Shown: positions 39,863 to 49,916 of the stretch, piece after piece
Position numbering within the stretch: position 1 is the first letter of the stretch
How the letters are laid out: each line of letters begins with the position of its first letter
Source of the DNA: Trichomonas tenax
Lineage: Eukaryota > Parabasalia > Trichomonadida > Trichomonadidae
DNA length: 64,000 nt
Assembly (NCBI GenBank): GCA_023091735.1
Contig: JALKBU010000001.1
Location: 148,587 to 212,586, forward strand
Reading direction: 5' to 3'
The notes under the pieces: generated by a model
The model's database searches: none
What the model saw: only the letters and a program-made list of their open reading frames with translations
Told to the model about the DNA's origin: nothing
Position numbers and translations under genes: made by a program

Positions 39863-41599
39863 ATGCGCACTTTTGCTTTTATTCCTGATGCAGAGACACT
39901 GAAGAAAGATGCAATTTCACTACAGATGCACCGCCCGATATCAAATGTCACTGCAAACGAAAATTCAGTAACAATTGAAGATTCAACAACAGGAGAAAAA
40001 TTCGCTATGACAAGAAATTTCGATCAAGTATTCGATCACTTCGAAGATATTCTCATGGAATGCCCTGAAAAGAAGTCAAACAGATTAATTAGCGTTTGCT
40101 CGTCGATATCAAATCCAAAACCAGAAGAAATTTTACAATTATGCGTACAATTCGCTCGCTACTATATTCCACCTGATGATGAGAAGGAATTCTTCATATC
40201 ATCAGGTCTCATTTTCGATAAGAATGTCGTTGATTATTTTGCATTAAATTACACAAAAGCAAAAGATTTTGAATCAATTCCAATATATCATATTTCTGAG
40301 GCCGTTGATTTGATTTCAACTGCTTTAGATGATCGAAAACCATTTAAAAATTCGTTATTTGTTTTTCGAATCGAATCAGCAGGGATGTTCTTCGAATGGG
40401 TAATTATTCCAAATGTTGATCAGTATGTAAATTCAGATACTGTTGTCGGATTGCCATCAAACCAGAAAATCATATTTTATATCAAGAAGATCTCAAAGAT
40501 CATGCAAAATTCATTTGATCACTTCAGAAGAGAATCTGCCTGCTTTAGGCTCATTTCTAATTCATTCGTTGACATTAAAACAACATGGGTTGCTCATCTT
40601 AATCCTTACGCAAAGTTGCTTGCTAATGCTTCAATATTTAGTGTCATAAAGGCCGCGATAGAACCAATAGCAAATAAATTCACATGCCCAAGAAGCGATC
40701 TCTTTGCTCAGCACAAGGAAAACTTTGATTTAAACGATGATGTTTCTCTTGCTGCTGAACTGGAATATAAACAACAACTGGAAGATTTGGGAGCAGAAGA
40801 AGTTCAGTTTGATGATGAAAATGCTAATCCTGATCAGCGTACGTCATCCATCGTTGTTCCACCAGGTGACGAGAATAGTGAAGAAGAAGAACTCAATGAA
40901 GAAGAGCTCGAGAAAATGCAGAGACTTAGAGAGCTCAGAGAATCTCACATGAATAAGCGCTCGCATAAGACAAAGCGTGCTAAGCGTAATGATGTCAATC
41001 ACTCGATGGCCGATTCAAGTTCTGTTTATTCAAGGATGAGCCAGAGATCAAAACTCGCTGCAAAACTTGCACAAATTCGCGCTCGAAGCATGGAAGAAGA
41101 AGACAATGCTGAAGAGGAGGAAGAAGTAGCTGAAGAGAAAGACAAAAAGAAGAAAGAATTGACACCATTGCAGCTAAGACATAAGCGTCTCGAGAAGCAG
41201 AGATTGTTGATATTTAGATGCCAGAAGGCTCTCAAAGACGAAAAGACAACAACAGAGAAATTCACAAGCTTGAATAATGAACTTCAAGCTGAACTTGAGC
41301 ACTGCAGAGAGTTCAGGGCAACAGTCAAGGATGAGATTGCCAAAGTTCGCAAGGAGCTTCTCCAAAAGCAGAAGAAAGCAGCAGAACAAAGAAAGATGGT
41401 TGAGAAGTATCAATTTCTTTATCTCGAAACTCACAATGACAGAATTCAACAGAAATATCAGAAGTCAATGAGGCCGCATTACAAGCCTGCACCTGTTGAT
41501 AAGCACCCAGAGTACGCGAGGACAATTGCTTTGCTGGAAATGGAAGTCAAGAACCTAGAAAAAGAAGTTAATGAGCTTCAATCACATGTTGGAAATTAA
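39863..41599 (+). CDS. Coiled-coil protein with a kinesin-motor-like N-terminus that lacks the P-loop
   Basis: 578 aa. The N-terminal ~300 residues follow the kinesin motor order without nucleotide-binding motifs: SVTIEDSTTGEKFAMTRNFD...VFD, then KNSLFVFRIESAGMFFEWVI (where family members have RSH...L.LVDLAG), then FDHFRRESACFRLISNSFVD...WVAHLNPYAKLLANA (like the 'KLT.LLQ.SLGG...MI..ISP' stretch). Walker A (GxxxxGKT) is absent. Residues ~320-400 are acidic and basic low complexity, and ~430-575 is a coiled coil. It is probably a non-motor kinesin relative. The resemblance is only by eye. Confidence 0.5.
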   Translation: MRTFAFIPDAETLKKDAISLQMHRPISNVTANENSVTIEDSTTGEKFAMTRNFDQVFDHFEDILMECPEKKSNRLISVCSSISNPKPEEILQLCVQFARYYIPPDDEKEFFISSGLIFDKNVVDYFALNYTKAKDFESIPIYHISEAVDLISTALDDRKPFKNSLFVFRIESAGMFFEWVIIPNVDQYVNSDTVVGLPSNQKIIFYIKKISKIMQNSFDHFRRESACFRLISNSFVDIKTTWVAHLNPYAKLLANASIFSVIKAAIEPIANKFTCPRSDLFAQHKENFDLNDDVSLAAELEYKQQLEDLGAEEVQFDDENANPDQRTSSIVVPPGDENSEEEELNEEELEKMQRLRELRESHMNKRSHKTKRAKRNDVNHSMADSSSVYSRMSQRSKLAAKLAQIRARSMEEEDNAEEEEEVAEEKDKKKKELTPLQLRHKRLEKQRLLIFRCQKALKDEKTTTEKFTSLNNELQAELEHCREFRATVKDEIAKVRKELLQKQKKAAEQRKMVEKYQFLYLETHNDRIQQKYQKSMRPHYKPAPVDKHPEYARTIALLEMEVKNLEKEVNELQSHVGN

Positions 41600-41915
41600 A
41601 GTATTCTTTGTAACTTTAAAAATTATTATTTAGCAAAATACTTCTACAGCAAACTCAATTTCAAAATGTTTCAAGAATATCAATGATATGTTTGAATTTA
41701 GAAAAATGGAGTTAGAAATATAATATTGAGGAGAAAATTAAGATATTGACCAAATGTTGAGTGCTGAAAATCAAAATGTTGAAAATTTGAAAATTAAAAT
41801 CTTGCTCAAAATGGTCATGTTTATTGGCAAAAGTGAAATACCATATGACATAATATCTACAACTGCATTATTCCAATTGCATAAATTTATTTTTTTATTT
41901 TTTATAAAAAAAGTG
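41600..41915. other. Short spacer
   Basis: The downstream gene's frame is open through 41754-41915, but this part (MLSAENQNVENLKIK) is Lys/Ile-rich and unlike its protein. I see nothing else. Confidence 0.5.
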
Positions 41916-43301
41916 ATGTCGAACGAAAAACCTGAGAACACGAATGCGGAAGAATTGGAGGGTATCAACGCACTTTTTGCAAACAAGAGAAAGTCCTCCG
42001 GACCCGACAACGAGGAAGAAAGGCGCAGAATGCAAAATAGAAGAAATATGAAGATAAAAATCCGCGTTATTATGGGTATTATTGTAATAATCATCGCAAT
42101 CATCATCAAAATACTGCTGAAGAAAGAAAAAAGAATGATCGATACCCCAATGAAATACGTAAATACAGAAAAACTCCAGGAAGCAGTTAATTCTTTCATT
42201 ACTTCGAAGGACGCATCTGACATATCGGTTTTATATGGTACAAAGGGCTTTGGAAAGACGCGTGGATTAAATAATGCGATCGAGCAATTGAAATCTTTTG
42301 GAAAATTTGTCGTTAATCTCGATTTCTCGGTACTAACAAAGGATGCAAATGTCAAAGATATCATTACAATCATAAAGAGCTCTTTTGTCACAGCTTTCAA
42401 GAATGCTGAAATTTATTCATCTTCAGTTAAGTCTGCATTCCCAACAGTTGCATCACTCGTCAGCATTGTTGGCCAAGAACCGAAAAACATTGGTGGTTTT
42501 GCTGATCCAACAATAAGAAATCTCGCTTCTTCATTTTGCGTTCTTATCGACACAATCGGTGTTAATCCATCCTCAATCAACCTCATTATGCGTGCGTTAG
42601 ATGCTATGGACCATGTTTTCTTGGTGGTCAATGAGCCACAGAACGCTGTGAAGTTGCCAATCTATGAAGACTTCATTAAAGCAATTCAAGCATCAGCATC
42701 AGACGCACATAAAGTCTCCTGCATTGCTGAGATCTCTGATGTCGAATGGCTCCTTCAGCACCCAGAGAGACCGCATGTTAACAGAATAAGAATTGGTGCA
42801 TTCACACTCGATGAAGCTAAAGCGGATTTAACAGGCGACTTCAAGCCACGCCAGGTCTCAGAAATGTTCGACAAATTCGGCGGAAACGGAAGATTATTCG
42901 CACAAGTCCACGAAACAATGAGACAGGACTATGAGTTTAGAGAGGCTGTTGATTATGTCAGCAAGATTGAAATTCTTGCAATAAATCAAGCAGTTTCGAA
43001 AATGCCTGAAGGAACACTCCCGGTTTTAATCAACTTAACAAAAGGACCTGTCGAAATCAACTTCACAGATCCAGTTGCAAGGTTCCTTATCGATGAATAT
43101 CTTGCGACACCACTGAAAATCGGCGTTCTCACACCATCTTCGCCAGTTTTATTCAAGAAGGCCATTGATCAGATTATTAAGCCGCTGGCAAAGGAAGCAC
43201 CGAAAGTAGAGCAAACAACCAATACAACAGCTGTTAACGCAACACAGCCATTGAATAATTCAACTTCTCCTGAAACTAACGAAACCAAGAAAGGAAAATA
43301 A
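41916..43301 (+). CDS. Membrane-anchored P-loop ATPase (AAA/STAND-like)
   Basis: 461 aa from MSNEKPENTN; the AAAAAAGTG word directly before this ATG resembles other starts in the window. A cytoplasmic basic stretch is followed by one membrane helix (~49-66, VIMGIIVIIIAIIIKILL). Walker A is GTKGFGKTRG (~115). A Walker-B-like HVFLVVNEPQ follows (~215), then an all-helical C-terminal region. The last ~35 residues are Asn/Thr-rich. This resembles archaeal-type/STAND ATPases anchored in an organelle membrane. The function is unknown. Confidence 0.65.
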   Translation: MSNEKPENTNAEELEGINALFANKRKSSGPDNEEERRRMQNRRNMKIKIRVIMGIIVIIIAIIIKILLKKEKRMIDTPMKYVNTEKLQEAVNSFITSKDASDISVLYGTKGFGKTRGLNNAIEQLKSFGKFVVNLDFSVLTKDANVKDIITIIKSSFVTAFKNAEIYSSSVKSAFPTVASLVSIVGQEPKNIGGFADPTIRNLASSFCVLIDTIGVNPSSINLIMRALDAMDHVFLVVNEPQNAVKLPIYEDFIKAIQASASDAHKVSCIAEISDVEWLLQHPERPHVNRIRIGAFTLDEAKADLTGDFKPRQVSEMFDKFGGNGRLFAQVHETMRQDYEFREAVDYVSKIEILAINQAVSKMPEGTLPVLINLTKGPVEINFTDPVARFLIDEYLATPLKIGVLTPSSPVLFKKAIDQIIKPLAKEAPKVEQTTNTTAVNATQPLNNSTSPETNETKKGK

Positions 43302-43626
43302 ATCTCATGTTTTCATATATGATTGCAGTCATATTTAATCAATTTTGATCAAAAATTGAAAATTATTTTGTTGAAATTTTAGATTATTCAACAATTCGAA
43401 CATAGCAACAACAAGGTTTTATAGGAGGACTCCTAAAATATCTCATAATAATATGATCTTATGCGTTATATTTAATATACATTTTATTCAAATTTAGCTT
43501 TTTAAAACGTATGCATGAAAAAATAAAGCTACGAAACAAAGTTATATAAAATACTTTAATATTCGACGTAAAAAAGCGAGTTAGTAAAATTTACAAAATT
43601 TTCATGGAATCAATTTGGCAATGAAT
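43302..43626. other. AT-rich spacer between convergent genes
   Basis: Nothing recognised. Confidence 0.6.
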
Positions 43627-43830
43627 TTAAGCTGTCTGCTTATTAGAGCTGGCGATAACGTGGAAAGCGACATTTTCTGATATTTCTTCAAGATTATCCT
43701 GGAAAGCTTCAGTCTTTTTTGGCGGTGGCTCTCTGATTGGCTCCTCTTCCTTCTTGCAGCAGGAGCACATTGTCACAAAGACAACGCTGACGACAACAAG
43801 TGAAGCAAACAAAGCAATAATCTCAAGCAT
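43627..43830 (-). CDS. Small single-pass membrane protein with Cys cluster
   Basis: 67 aa from MLEIIALFA. A membrane helix (~3-20, EIIALFASLVVVSVVFVTM) is followed at once by CSCCKKEEE, a likely palmitoylation site, and a 40-residue polar tail with REPPPKKTEAF. The topology would be N-out/C-in. No family is known to me. A real gene is favoured by the helix/Cys/Lys layout and by four TTTACATGTCA-type elements just upstream. It is too short to be sure. Confidence 0.5.
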   Translation of the reverse strand: MLEIIALFASLVVVSVVFVTMCSCCKKEEEPIREPPPKKTEAFQDNLEEISENVAFHVIASSNKQTA

Positions 43831-43865
43831 TTTTTGAAGCACTTTTTCAAGAAGTTTTACATCTG

Positions 43866-43973
43866 TTTACATGTCAAAATTATACAGAACCTTAATTATG
43901 CATTTTACATGACAAAAATTAGTCGATATTTTACATGTCAGGAAATTGAAAATTTACATGTCATATTAATCGG
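43866..43973. promoter_or_regulatory. Four TTTACATGTCA-type elements
   Basis: TTTACATG(T/A)CA starts at 43866, 43914, 43940 and 43963, upstream of the small membrane-protein gene. Confidence 0.65.
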
Positions 43974-44156
43974 ATTTGCTACTTTACATTCCAGAATATA
44001 TGTTTATTTTATATTCTCTTTCAGAAGCATTGACTATTATAAAAATATATAGGTTTGAATTTCTCTATCGTCAACATGTTGCTTTTGTGTCAATAGGAAT
44101 AAGATTTCGAAAATATCTAAAATTTAAAACAAAAATACAAAAAACAAAAGAAAACA

Positions 44157-47100
44157 TTATATATACATAATATCATCTGTTTCTTCCTCTTCTTCATCAT
44201 CTATTTCTCTATCATCTACGTTAAGAGTGATGAAGCTGTTGTAAATATACGCAATATCGCAAACATAATCAACAACTAGATCTGAAACGCTCTTTGTAAG
44301 AATTATAGCGTTAGGATATCTGTTTTGTCGTGCTTCTCGAACACCGAACTTCATATCAGTAAAATTGCTGGACATAATCACTGCAGCAATCATCAAGTTG
44401 AAAAAGCTTTCGCCTTCGATTGCCATTTGAATTGCAAAGTAAGCTGTTGTAAGAGCCTGAAGAGCAGCTTGCTGTTCATCAAAATCAGTGAGACCGGATA
44501 CTATTTGGATCTCACCAAAGCTCCATGTCAAGAATCTAGCTCCGAAGCTGTTAACAAAATCTTTCAGTGTGTCGATAATCAAACGAGTCTGGAAGTGGCA
44601 TGAATCAACTTCTTCGTTCATATCTTCATCAACAATTGGAAGGAATATTAATGACAAAATAATTGCTGGACGTTTCTTCGTTTCATCTGTGAATGATTCT
44701 AAAGGATTCAAAACTTTGATGACTTTCGTATATTCCTTCTTTTTCGCTTCAATCATTGCTGCTAAACGATTCATTTCCTTGTTCTTCTCTACGACAGCAA
44801 TATTCAACCCATCAACAACATGAAAGCTCACATATGCATTTTCAAGTTTAATTGTTCTGTAATCAACATCAATGAATGTTGACATAACTCCATTAAAAGC
44901 GGTCAGCCACAAGTGATTGACGAAGACAATTCTACAGTCTTCATCAATAATTGCAGCTGGGTAACCAACAAGATCCAAAGAAAAGCTGTTGTCGTTCAAT
45001 CCCATAACAGAGTTACTTCCATCTTCACTTACTGCTGTTCTGATATACGGAATAAGTTTCGTTATCATTTCTGTGTAAAGAACTGAGTGAATGTAAATGT
45101 ACATTGACCTTGAAGCAATAAGGATGAGAATGTTTGAAAGACTGAAAAGCATAGAATATATTGATACAGAAAAGAACGATTGGATGAGATTCTTATAATA
45201 AACAGTTTCATTTCTCTCTGATATAATAAATTCATTTGATAGAATAAGATCTTTGATAAACATCGCTGTGGAATCAACTGCATAAGTTTCCATAGTTTCT
45301 GTGGAATTCTCGAAATAAGAAAGTCCAAGAAGTTTCGAGATCTGAAAGATTGCAGAATAATTAAAAGAAGACTTTCTATTGGTTAAAGAAATGAATCTCA
45401 GTGCTGTTTCAACATTCTTCTTTGCTTGCTCTTTGATTGTTGGATTTACGATCTGTAATCTCACAACATCGATAGCTGAACCTACCAAAAAGGAGTGCTT
45501 AAGCTCTCTCGCAATATCAATGTTCATTGAATATATATTTTGTGCAATAATATTGATATATGAATAATAAGTATACTGAGAAGTAGAAAGGAAAATAACA
45601 ACGACTGCAAGCAACATTATGCAACATAAGATATAATAACTGGAAGAATGACCAATGCTTGAAACAATAAAAGTGATAATTCCCGTTTCTTTGGTTGGAA
45701 CACCATTAGCAATACTATTTTGAATCTTGTGCAATTTCCATCTAAAAAGTAATATACAAATGAAGAAAGCAATTGTTGCAACACAAACAATGACACAGCC
45801 TATGTTACTGCTGACGATTGTTCTCTTCTTTGTTCTATCTAAGGCTGAACCGAGAGACTTTGTAAATGCATCATCAAATTGCAAAAACCAATTCGTGATG
45901 TTAAGATAGAATTCTTGGGATATATTATAATACATACTATCGTAACAAGAGCTGAAAAACATGAATCTTTCAATAAAGGTAACAAATCTTGATCCCATAG
46001 TGATGAAAGAAAAGTTAAATAATTCACCACCGAGTGATCGAGAAGGCATAAATCTGTCAGCAAACACCCACCAAACTGAACTGTTGAGAACCTCTGAAGA
46101 AGTCAATGTATTGATGAGATTAGAATGGAAAGTATTGTGAGTATTGTTGAAATCATCAACTATGCCTTTAACTAATTTAATGGATTCATTTATATCTGTG
46201 GTTTGGTTCTCGCAAGGAAGAAATGCAAAAAGAATAAGCTTACAAAAATTCGATGCTTCGTCATTCAAATGCGACATGATACTGACTGTACCATTGGAAA
46301 CAGATTGGAGATATCCAATGCCAATAATAACTAACAAAATGAAAATCGTAAATGTCAATTCATATACTAAAACCCATTACAAAAACGATAATGAAATTCG
46401 TTGTGTCGATCTTCATTAAATCATTAGAATATGCTGATTTTAATGATTGATTTCCTGTAGTTACATTTATTGAGTCTAAGCTTAGCATATCTTTTGATTC
46501 TGTCTCCGCGTAATCTACTTTATGCTTCAGGAATACATTTTGTGTAATCATTTCTCTCCAATCAGGAGTCTCATGAAAATTCGCATAATTCAAATATCCA
46601 TTTAAAGTATTTGCTGCATCTTGATTGAAAGCACATTTTTTCATAAAAGAGAATGCCAAGTTTGATGAAATTCTGTCTCGTTGGGTACCTGAGAAGCATT
46701 CTCTCGATATACGTTTCGAGTTTTCGTTCAAGAATAGTAAGCACAGAGCCATATTTGAATAAGTTTTCGGTTTTTTCATGTTGAATGACAAGAACACAGC
46801 TGATGATGATTTCAAAGAACTTGGTAATTGCATGACTCATTTTTAAGTAATAGTCGTTATCTTCTTTAAGATTTTTGCGAGTTCTAAACTTTTTGAGCGT
46901 GAAATATTGGAAAATTTTAAATTCGTCGAATCCTGTATGTTCATTGAAAAACATAGCTTTTTTTCAAGTTCCTGTACATATGGTAGTGAAAGAGGAAGGC
47001 AAGTCAAAAGTCTGAGAATATTAATATAAAATTGAGGCTTATAATTGTGTTCTACAGCATATTTGAAAAAGGAGCCATCTGATATGAACTTGCTCGAGTT

Positions 47101-47554
47101 GTAATATGAAATATAAGCATATTGGAGGAATTGCATTCCTGATTTAATATTTAGATCTTCGTCGGTGAGAATTGTCGATAATTTTGCCACCATTCGTTTT
47201 ATCTTCCATGCAACAAACATATGAGAAATAAAATATGCGAAAAAGAAAATAACGAAGGATAAAAAAAACATATAAACCGAGTCTGTTTGGAAATTGACGA
47301 AACAACATTGATGTATAACCGATAACAGCAATGTATAAAAATGAGAACGCAAATGCATAATGAGCGCAAATTTCGAATTTTGATACAAATAATATTTTTC
47401 TTATTTTGACAAAGTAAAATATGGAAGAGATAACGTAGAACGTAGATATCATAGCAATGCCGTTATTTGACTGAGTAAAATTGCACAAAGCAAACAATAC
47501 AAACGCTAACATGTAAATCTGGTAGTGCTGGACTCTATTTGTTATGCAGTTCAT
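44157..47554 (-). pseudogene. Multi-pass transmembrane nucleotidyl-cyclase family gene, frameshifted, with degenerate cyclase domain
   Basis: Five overlapping frames in sequence (47554-47144, 47388-46843, 46954-46571, 46833-46360, 46358-44157) give one protein. It has several N-terminal membrane helices, a long middle region, more helices (GCVIVCVATIAFFICILLF, YYILCCIMLLAVVVIFLS, SMLFSLSNILILIAS), and a PAS-like part (VGYPAAIIDEDCRIVFVNHL). A cyclase-homology domain follows at the C-terminus. Shifts lie near 47230, 46870, 46660 and 46359; the last cuts a membrane helix. The final frame starts with TTG, not ATG. In the cyclase domain the metal-binding Asp places read LIFLPIVDED and WSFGEIQIV, so it is probably inactive in any case. 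Trichomonads have a large family of such receptor cyclases. Confidence 0.65.
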
Positions 47555-47831
47555 ATTGGAGCCCGAGACAAGCAGTGAAGTCGAAAATATTGATATACAA
47601 TAATGTGATTAAAGATTGTATTACGGTGAAAGTTATTTATTGATAGTTAAATCTGTTGAATGATAAGTAAACAGCCCTATAAATGATCATTACAACAAAG
47701 CTTAGATTCAAAGCTATTTTTATAACAACATTCCCACAAAAAAAAGTTAACTTTTGTTTTTGAAATAAAAATGAACTGATAATACATCCATTATAGGCAT
47801 CTTCTGTGGATCCAATTAACAATAAAATCTA

Positions 47832-49916
47832 TTATTGGATTGATTGATAATCTTGTTGAGAAGAATATTTCTTCTTTGCAACGATTAATACAATAACAAC
47901 TATAACAACAAAGATCAGCGATGTTATGATAACAATCAAAACGTGATTCGATGCATGGTTTTTGTCTATTTGAAGATTGTTCCATTGTTGTTCTTTGCAT
48001 GCATTTTCATCCTTTGTTACTGACTTTCCAGCAAACTTATCACCATTGTAATTTAGTGATGTTATAACTTGAACTGATGTATTAAAGAGAGCAGCCCCAT
48101 TAACAAATTTATTTCCACAGTAATACACAGTTTTCAGATTATCAACGAACTTGAATGCATCAATAGGAATATAACTAATGTCATTCATGAATATGATCTG
48201 CGTTAAGCTGGGTGATGAGAAAAACGCGCGTTTGACGTATGAAAGCGTTCCATTAAATGTAACAGACTTCATATTTGTGTTATGAGCAAATATTGATTGA
48301 TTTACTGCAGTTATCGTTTCAGGAACCACAACATCACTCAAATTGCATTGATAGAAAGCTCCATCACCTATAGATTGAATAGTTGGAGGTAAATCAAACT
48401 TTTGCAGATGCTCACACCTTAAAAACGCTGATTCACCAATTTCTGTTAAAACAGGTGAAACAATGATTTCTCTCAGAGCCATACACTGAGCAAATGCACC
48501 ATCTTCAATAACCTTGACATTACCTAAATCAACATAAGTCATTGACACGCAGTTATAAAAAGCTCTGTGGCGAATTCGTTCAACATTTGGTGGAATAACT
48601 ATTTTTTGCAATAACAGACAACCTCTGAATGCCTGAGGATTGATTATATTAAGATTCTTTGGAAGAGTGACAAACTGCAAATATTCAAATTCAGTGAATA
48701 TTCCCATATCTATTTCTTCAACTCTATCATCAATTACTAATGCAGAATGAATAGGCATGTGTATCAAATGAATAATTTTTGTTCTATCGTATGTATAAAG
48801 AATGCATCGGATATCATCAAAACTGAAACATTTGTTCGCTGGATCAATTGTAAATCCCTTTAAGTAAATCATGTATTCAAAAACAAATGGTTCTATTGAT
48901 GTCAATGATGGAATAATTGGAAAATTAGAAATCCCTGATGCTTTAAATGCCGAATTCTTTATTGTCGTAACTGGGCCTTTGAATGTGATTGTTTTAAGTT
49001 TTGTACATCCATAGAATGCAAATTCAGGAATGATTAACATGCTTGGAGGCACAATAAAGCTTTGGAGACTGCTGCTTTGGTAGAAGCAGTATCCTTTGAA
49101 TGTATAATCAAGATCATTAAGACATTTGATTGATGTAAATTCGCAAAACTTGAATGCAAATCTTCCGATCTCTTTAAGATCTTTGAAAGCAAAATTCATC
49201 AATTTCTTGCAGCTTTCAAATGCGTTTTCTCCAATATACTGAAGACTTGGAGCATTAAAAGTCGCTATATTTGAGCACTGTTTGAAGCAAAAATTGCCAA
49301 TTTTAATCAAATTTTGTGGAGCATTAAAAACGGTCATTGCTGTGCATCCAGCGAAACAATTATCACCTATAGATATCAAATCATTTGGTAAATCAAAATC
49401 TGTTAATGAAATGCAATTGAAAAAGATATTACTTCCAAAATTGTGTGTTTGATCTTTTGTATGCAATGGATTTTCATTTTTAACGAGTTTAAAGCTCTTT
49501 AGTGCTGTGCATCCACTAAAAGCACTATTTATAAAATTCATTGTATTTATATGATAAGAAACAGTCGTTAATTTAGTACAGCCTGCAAATGCATTGAGAT
49601 CTACTGTAAACACACTTGCTGGTATCTCGATTGATGTAATATTTGGCGAATTTGAAAACGAATTTTGACCAATTCTTTCGATTGGAGCATCAAAAGTAAT
49701 AGAAGTCAGTTGAATTGATGATTGGAATGCTTGGTCAGGAATTTCTGTGAATGTACCTTTTAAAATTAAATTTGAATAATTTTTTACTTTAGGGAACAAC
49801 CTCGAAATATCCCAATGAGAAAAATTCCCATCGCCTGAAACAGTGAATGTCGAAGTTCCAGGATTGTAATCGAATGAAATCTCACTGAATGCAAAGATAA
49901 AAAAGAAAGCAAACAT
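47832..49916 (-). CDS. BspA-like leucine-rich-repeat surface protein (LRR_5)
   Basis: 694 aa from MFAFFFIFAFSEIS, which is a signal peptide; an upstream in-frame ATG (50051) adds a part without sense. About 20 LRR_5 repeats follow, with the typical I..n.F.gC..L....  pattern (ISIGDNCFAGCTAMTVFNAP, KIGNFCFKQCSNIATFNAP, YIGENAFESCKKLMNFAF). A membrane helix lies near the C-terminus (HVLIVIITSLIFVVIVVIVLIVA), with a short tail ending in YQSI, a Yxx-hydrophobic endocytosis motif. BspA-like proteins form the largest surface family in Trichomonas and are linked to adherence to host cells or to bacteria. Confidence 0.9.
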   Translation of the reverse strand: MFAFFFIFAFSEISFDYNPGTSTFTVSGDGNFSHWDISRLFPKVKNYSNLILKGTFTEIPDQAFQSSIQLTSITFDAPIERIGQNSFSNSPNITSIEIPASVFTVDLNAFAGCTKLTTVSYHINTMNFINSAFSGCTALKSFKLVKNENPLHTKDQTHNFGSNIFFNCISLTDFDLPNDLISIGDNCFAGCTAMTVFNAPQNLIKIGNFCFKQCSNIATFNAPSLQYIGENAFESCKKLMNFAFKDLKEIGRFAFKFCEFTSIKCLNDLDYTFKGYCFYQSSSLQSFIVPPSMLIIPEFAFYGCTKLKTITFKGPVTTIKNSAFKASGISNFPIIPSLTSIEPFVFEYMIYLKGFTIDPANKCFSFDDIRCILYTYDRTKIIHLIHMPIHSALVIDDRVEEIDMGIFTEFEYLQFVTLPKNLNIINPQAFRGCLLLQKIVIPPNVERIRHRAFYNCVSMTYVDLGNVKVIEDGAFAQCMALREIIVSPVLTEIGESAFLRCEHLQKFDLPPTIQSIGDGAFYQCNLSDVVVPETITAVNQSIFAHNTNMKSVTFNGTLSYVKRAFFSSPSLTQIIFMNDISYIPIDAFKFVDNLKTVYYCGNKFVNGAALFNTSVQVITSLNYNGDKFAGKSVTKDENACKEQQWNNLQIDKNHASNHVLIVIITSLIFVVIVVIVLIVAKKKYSSQQDYQSIQ

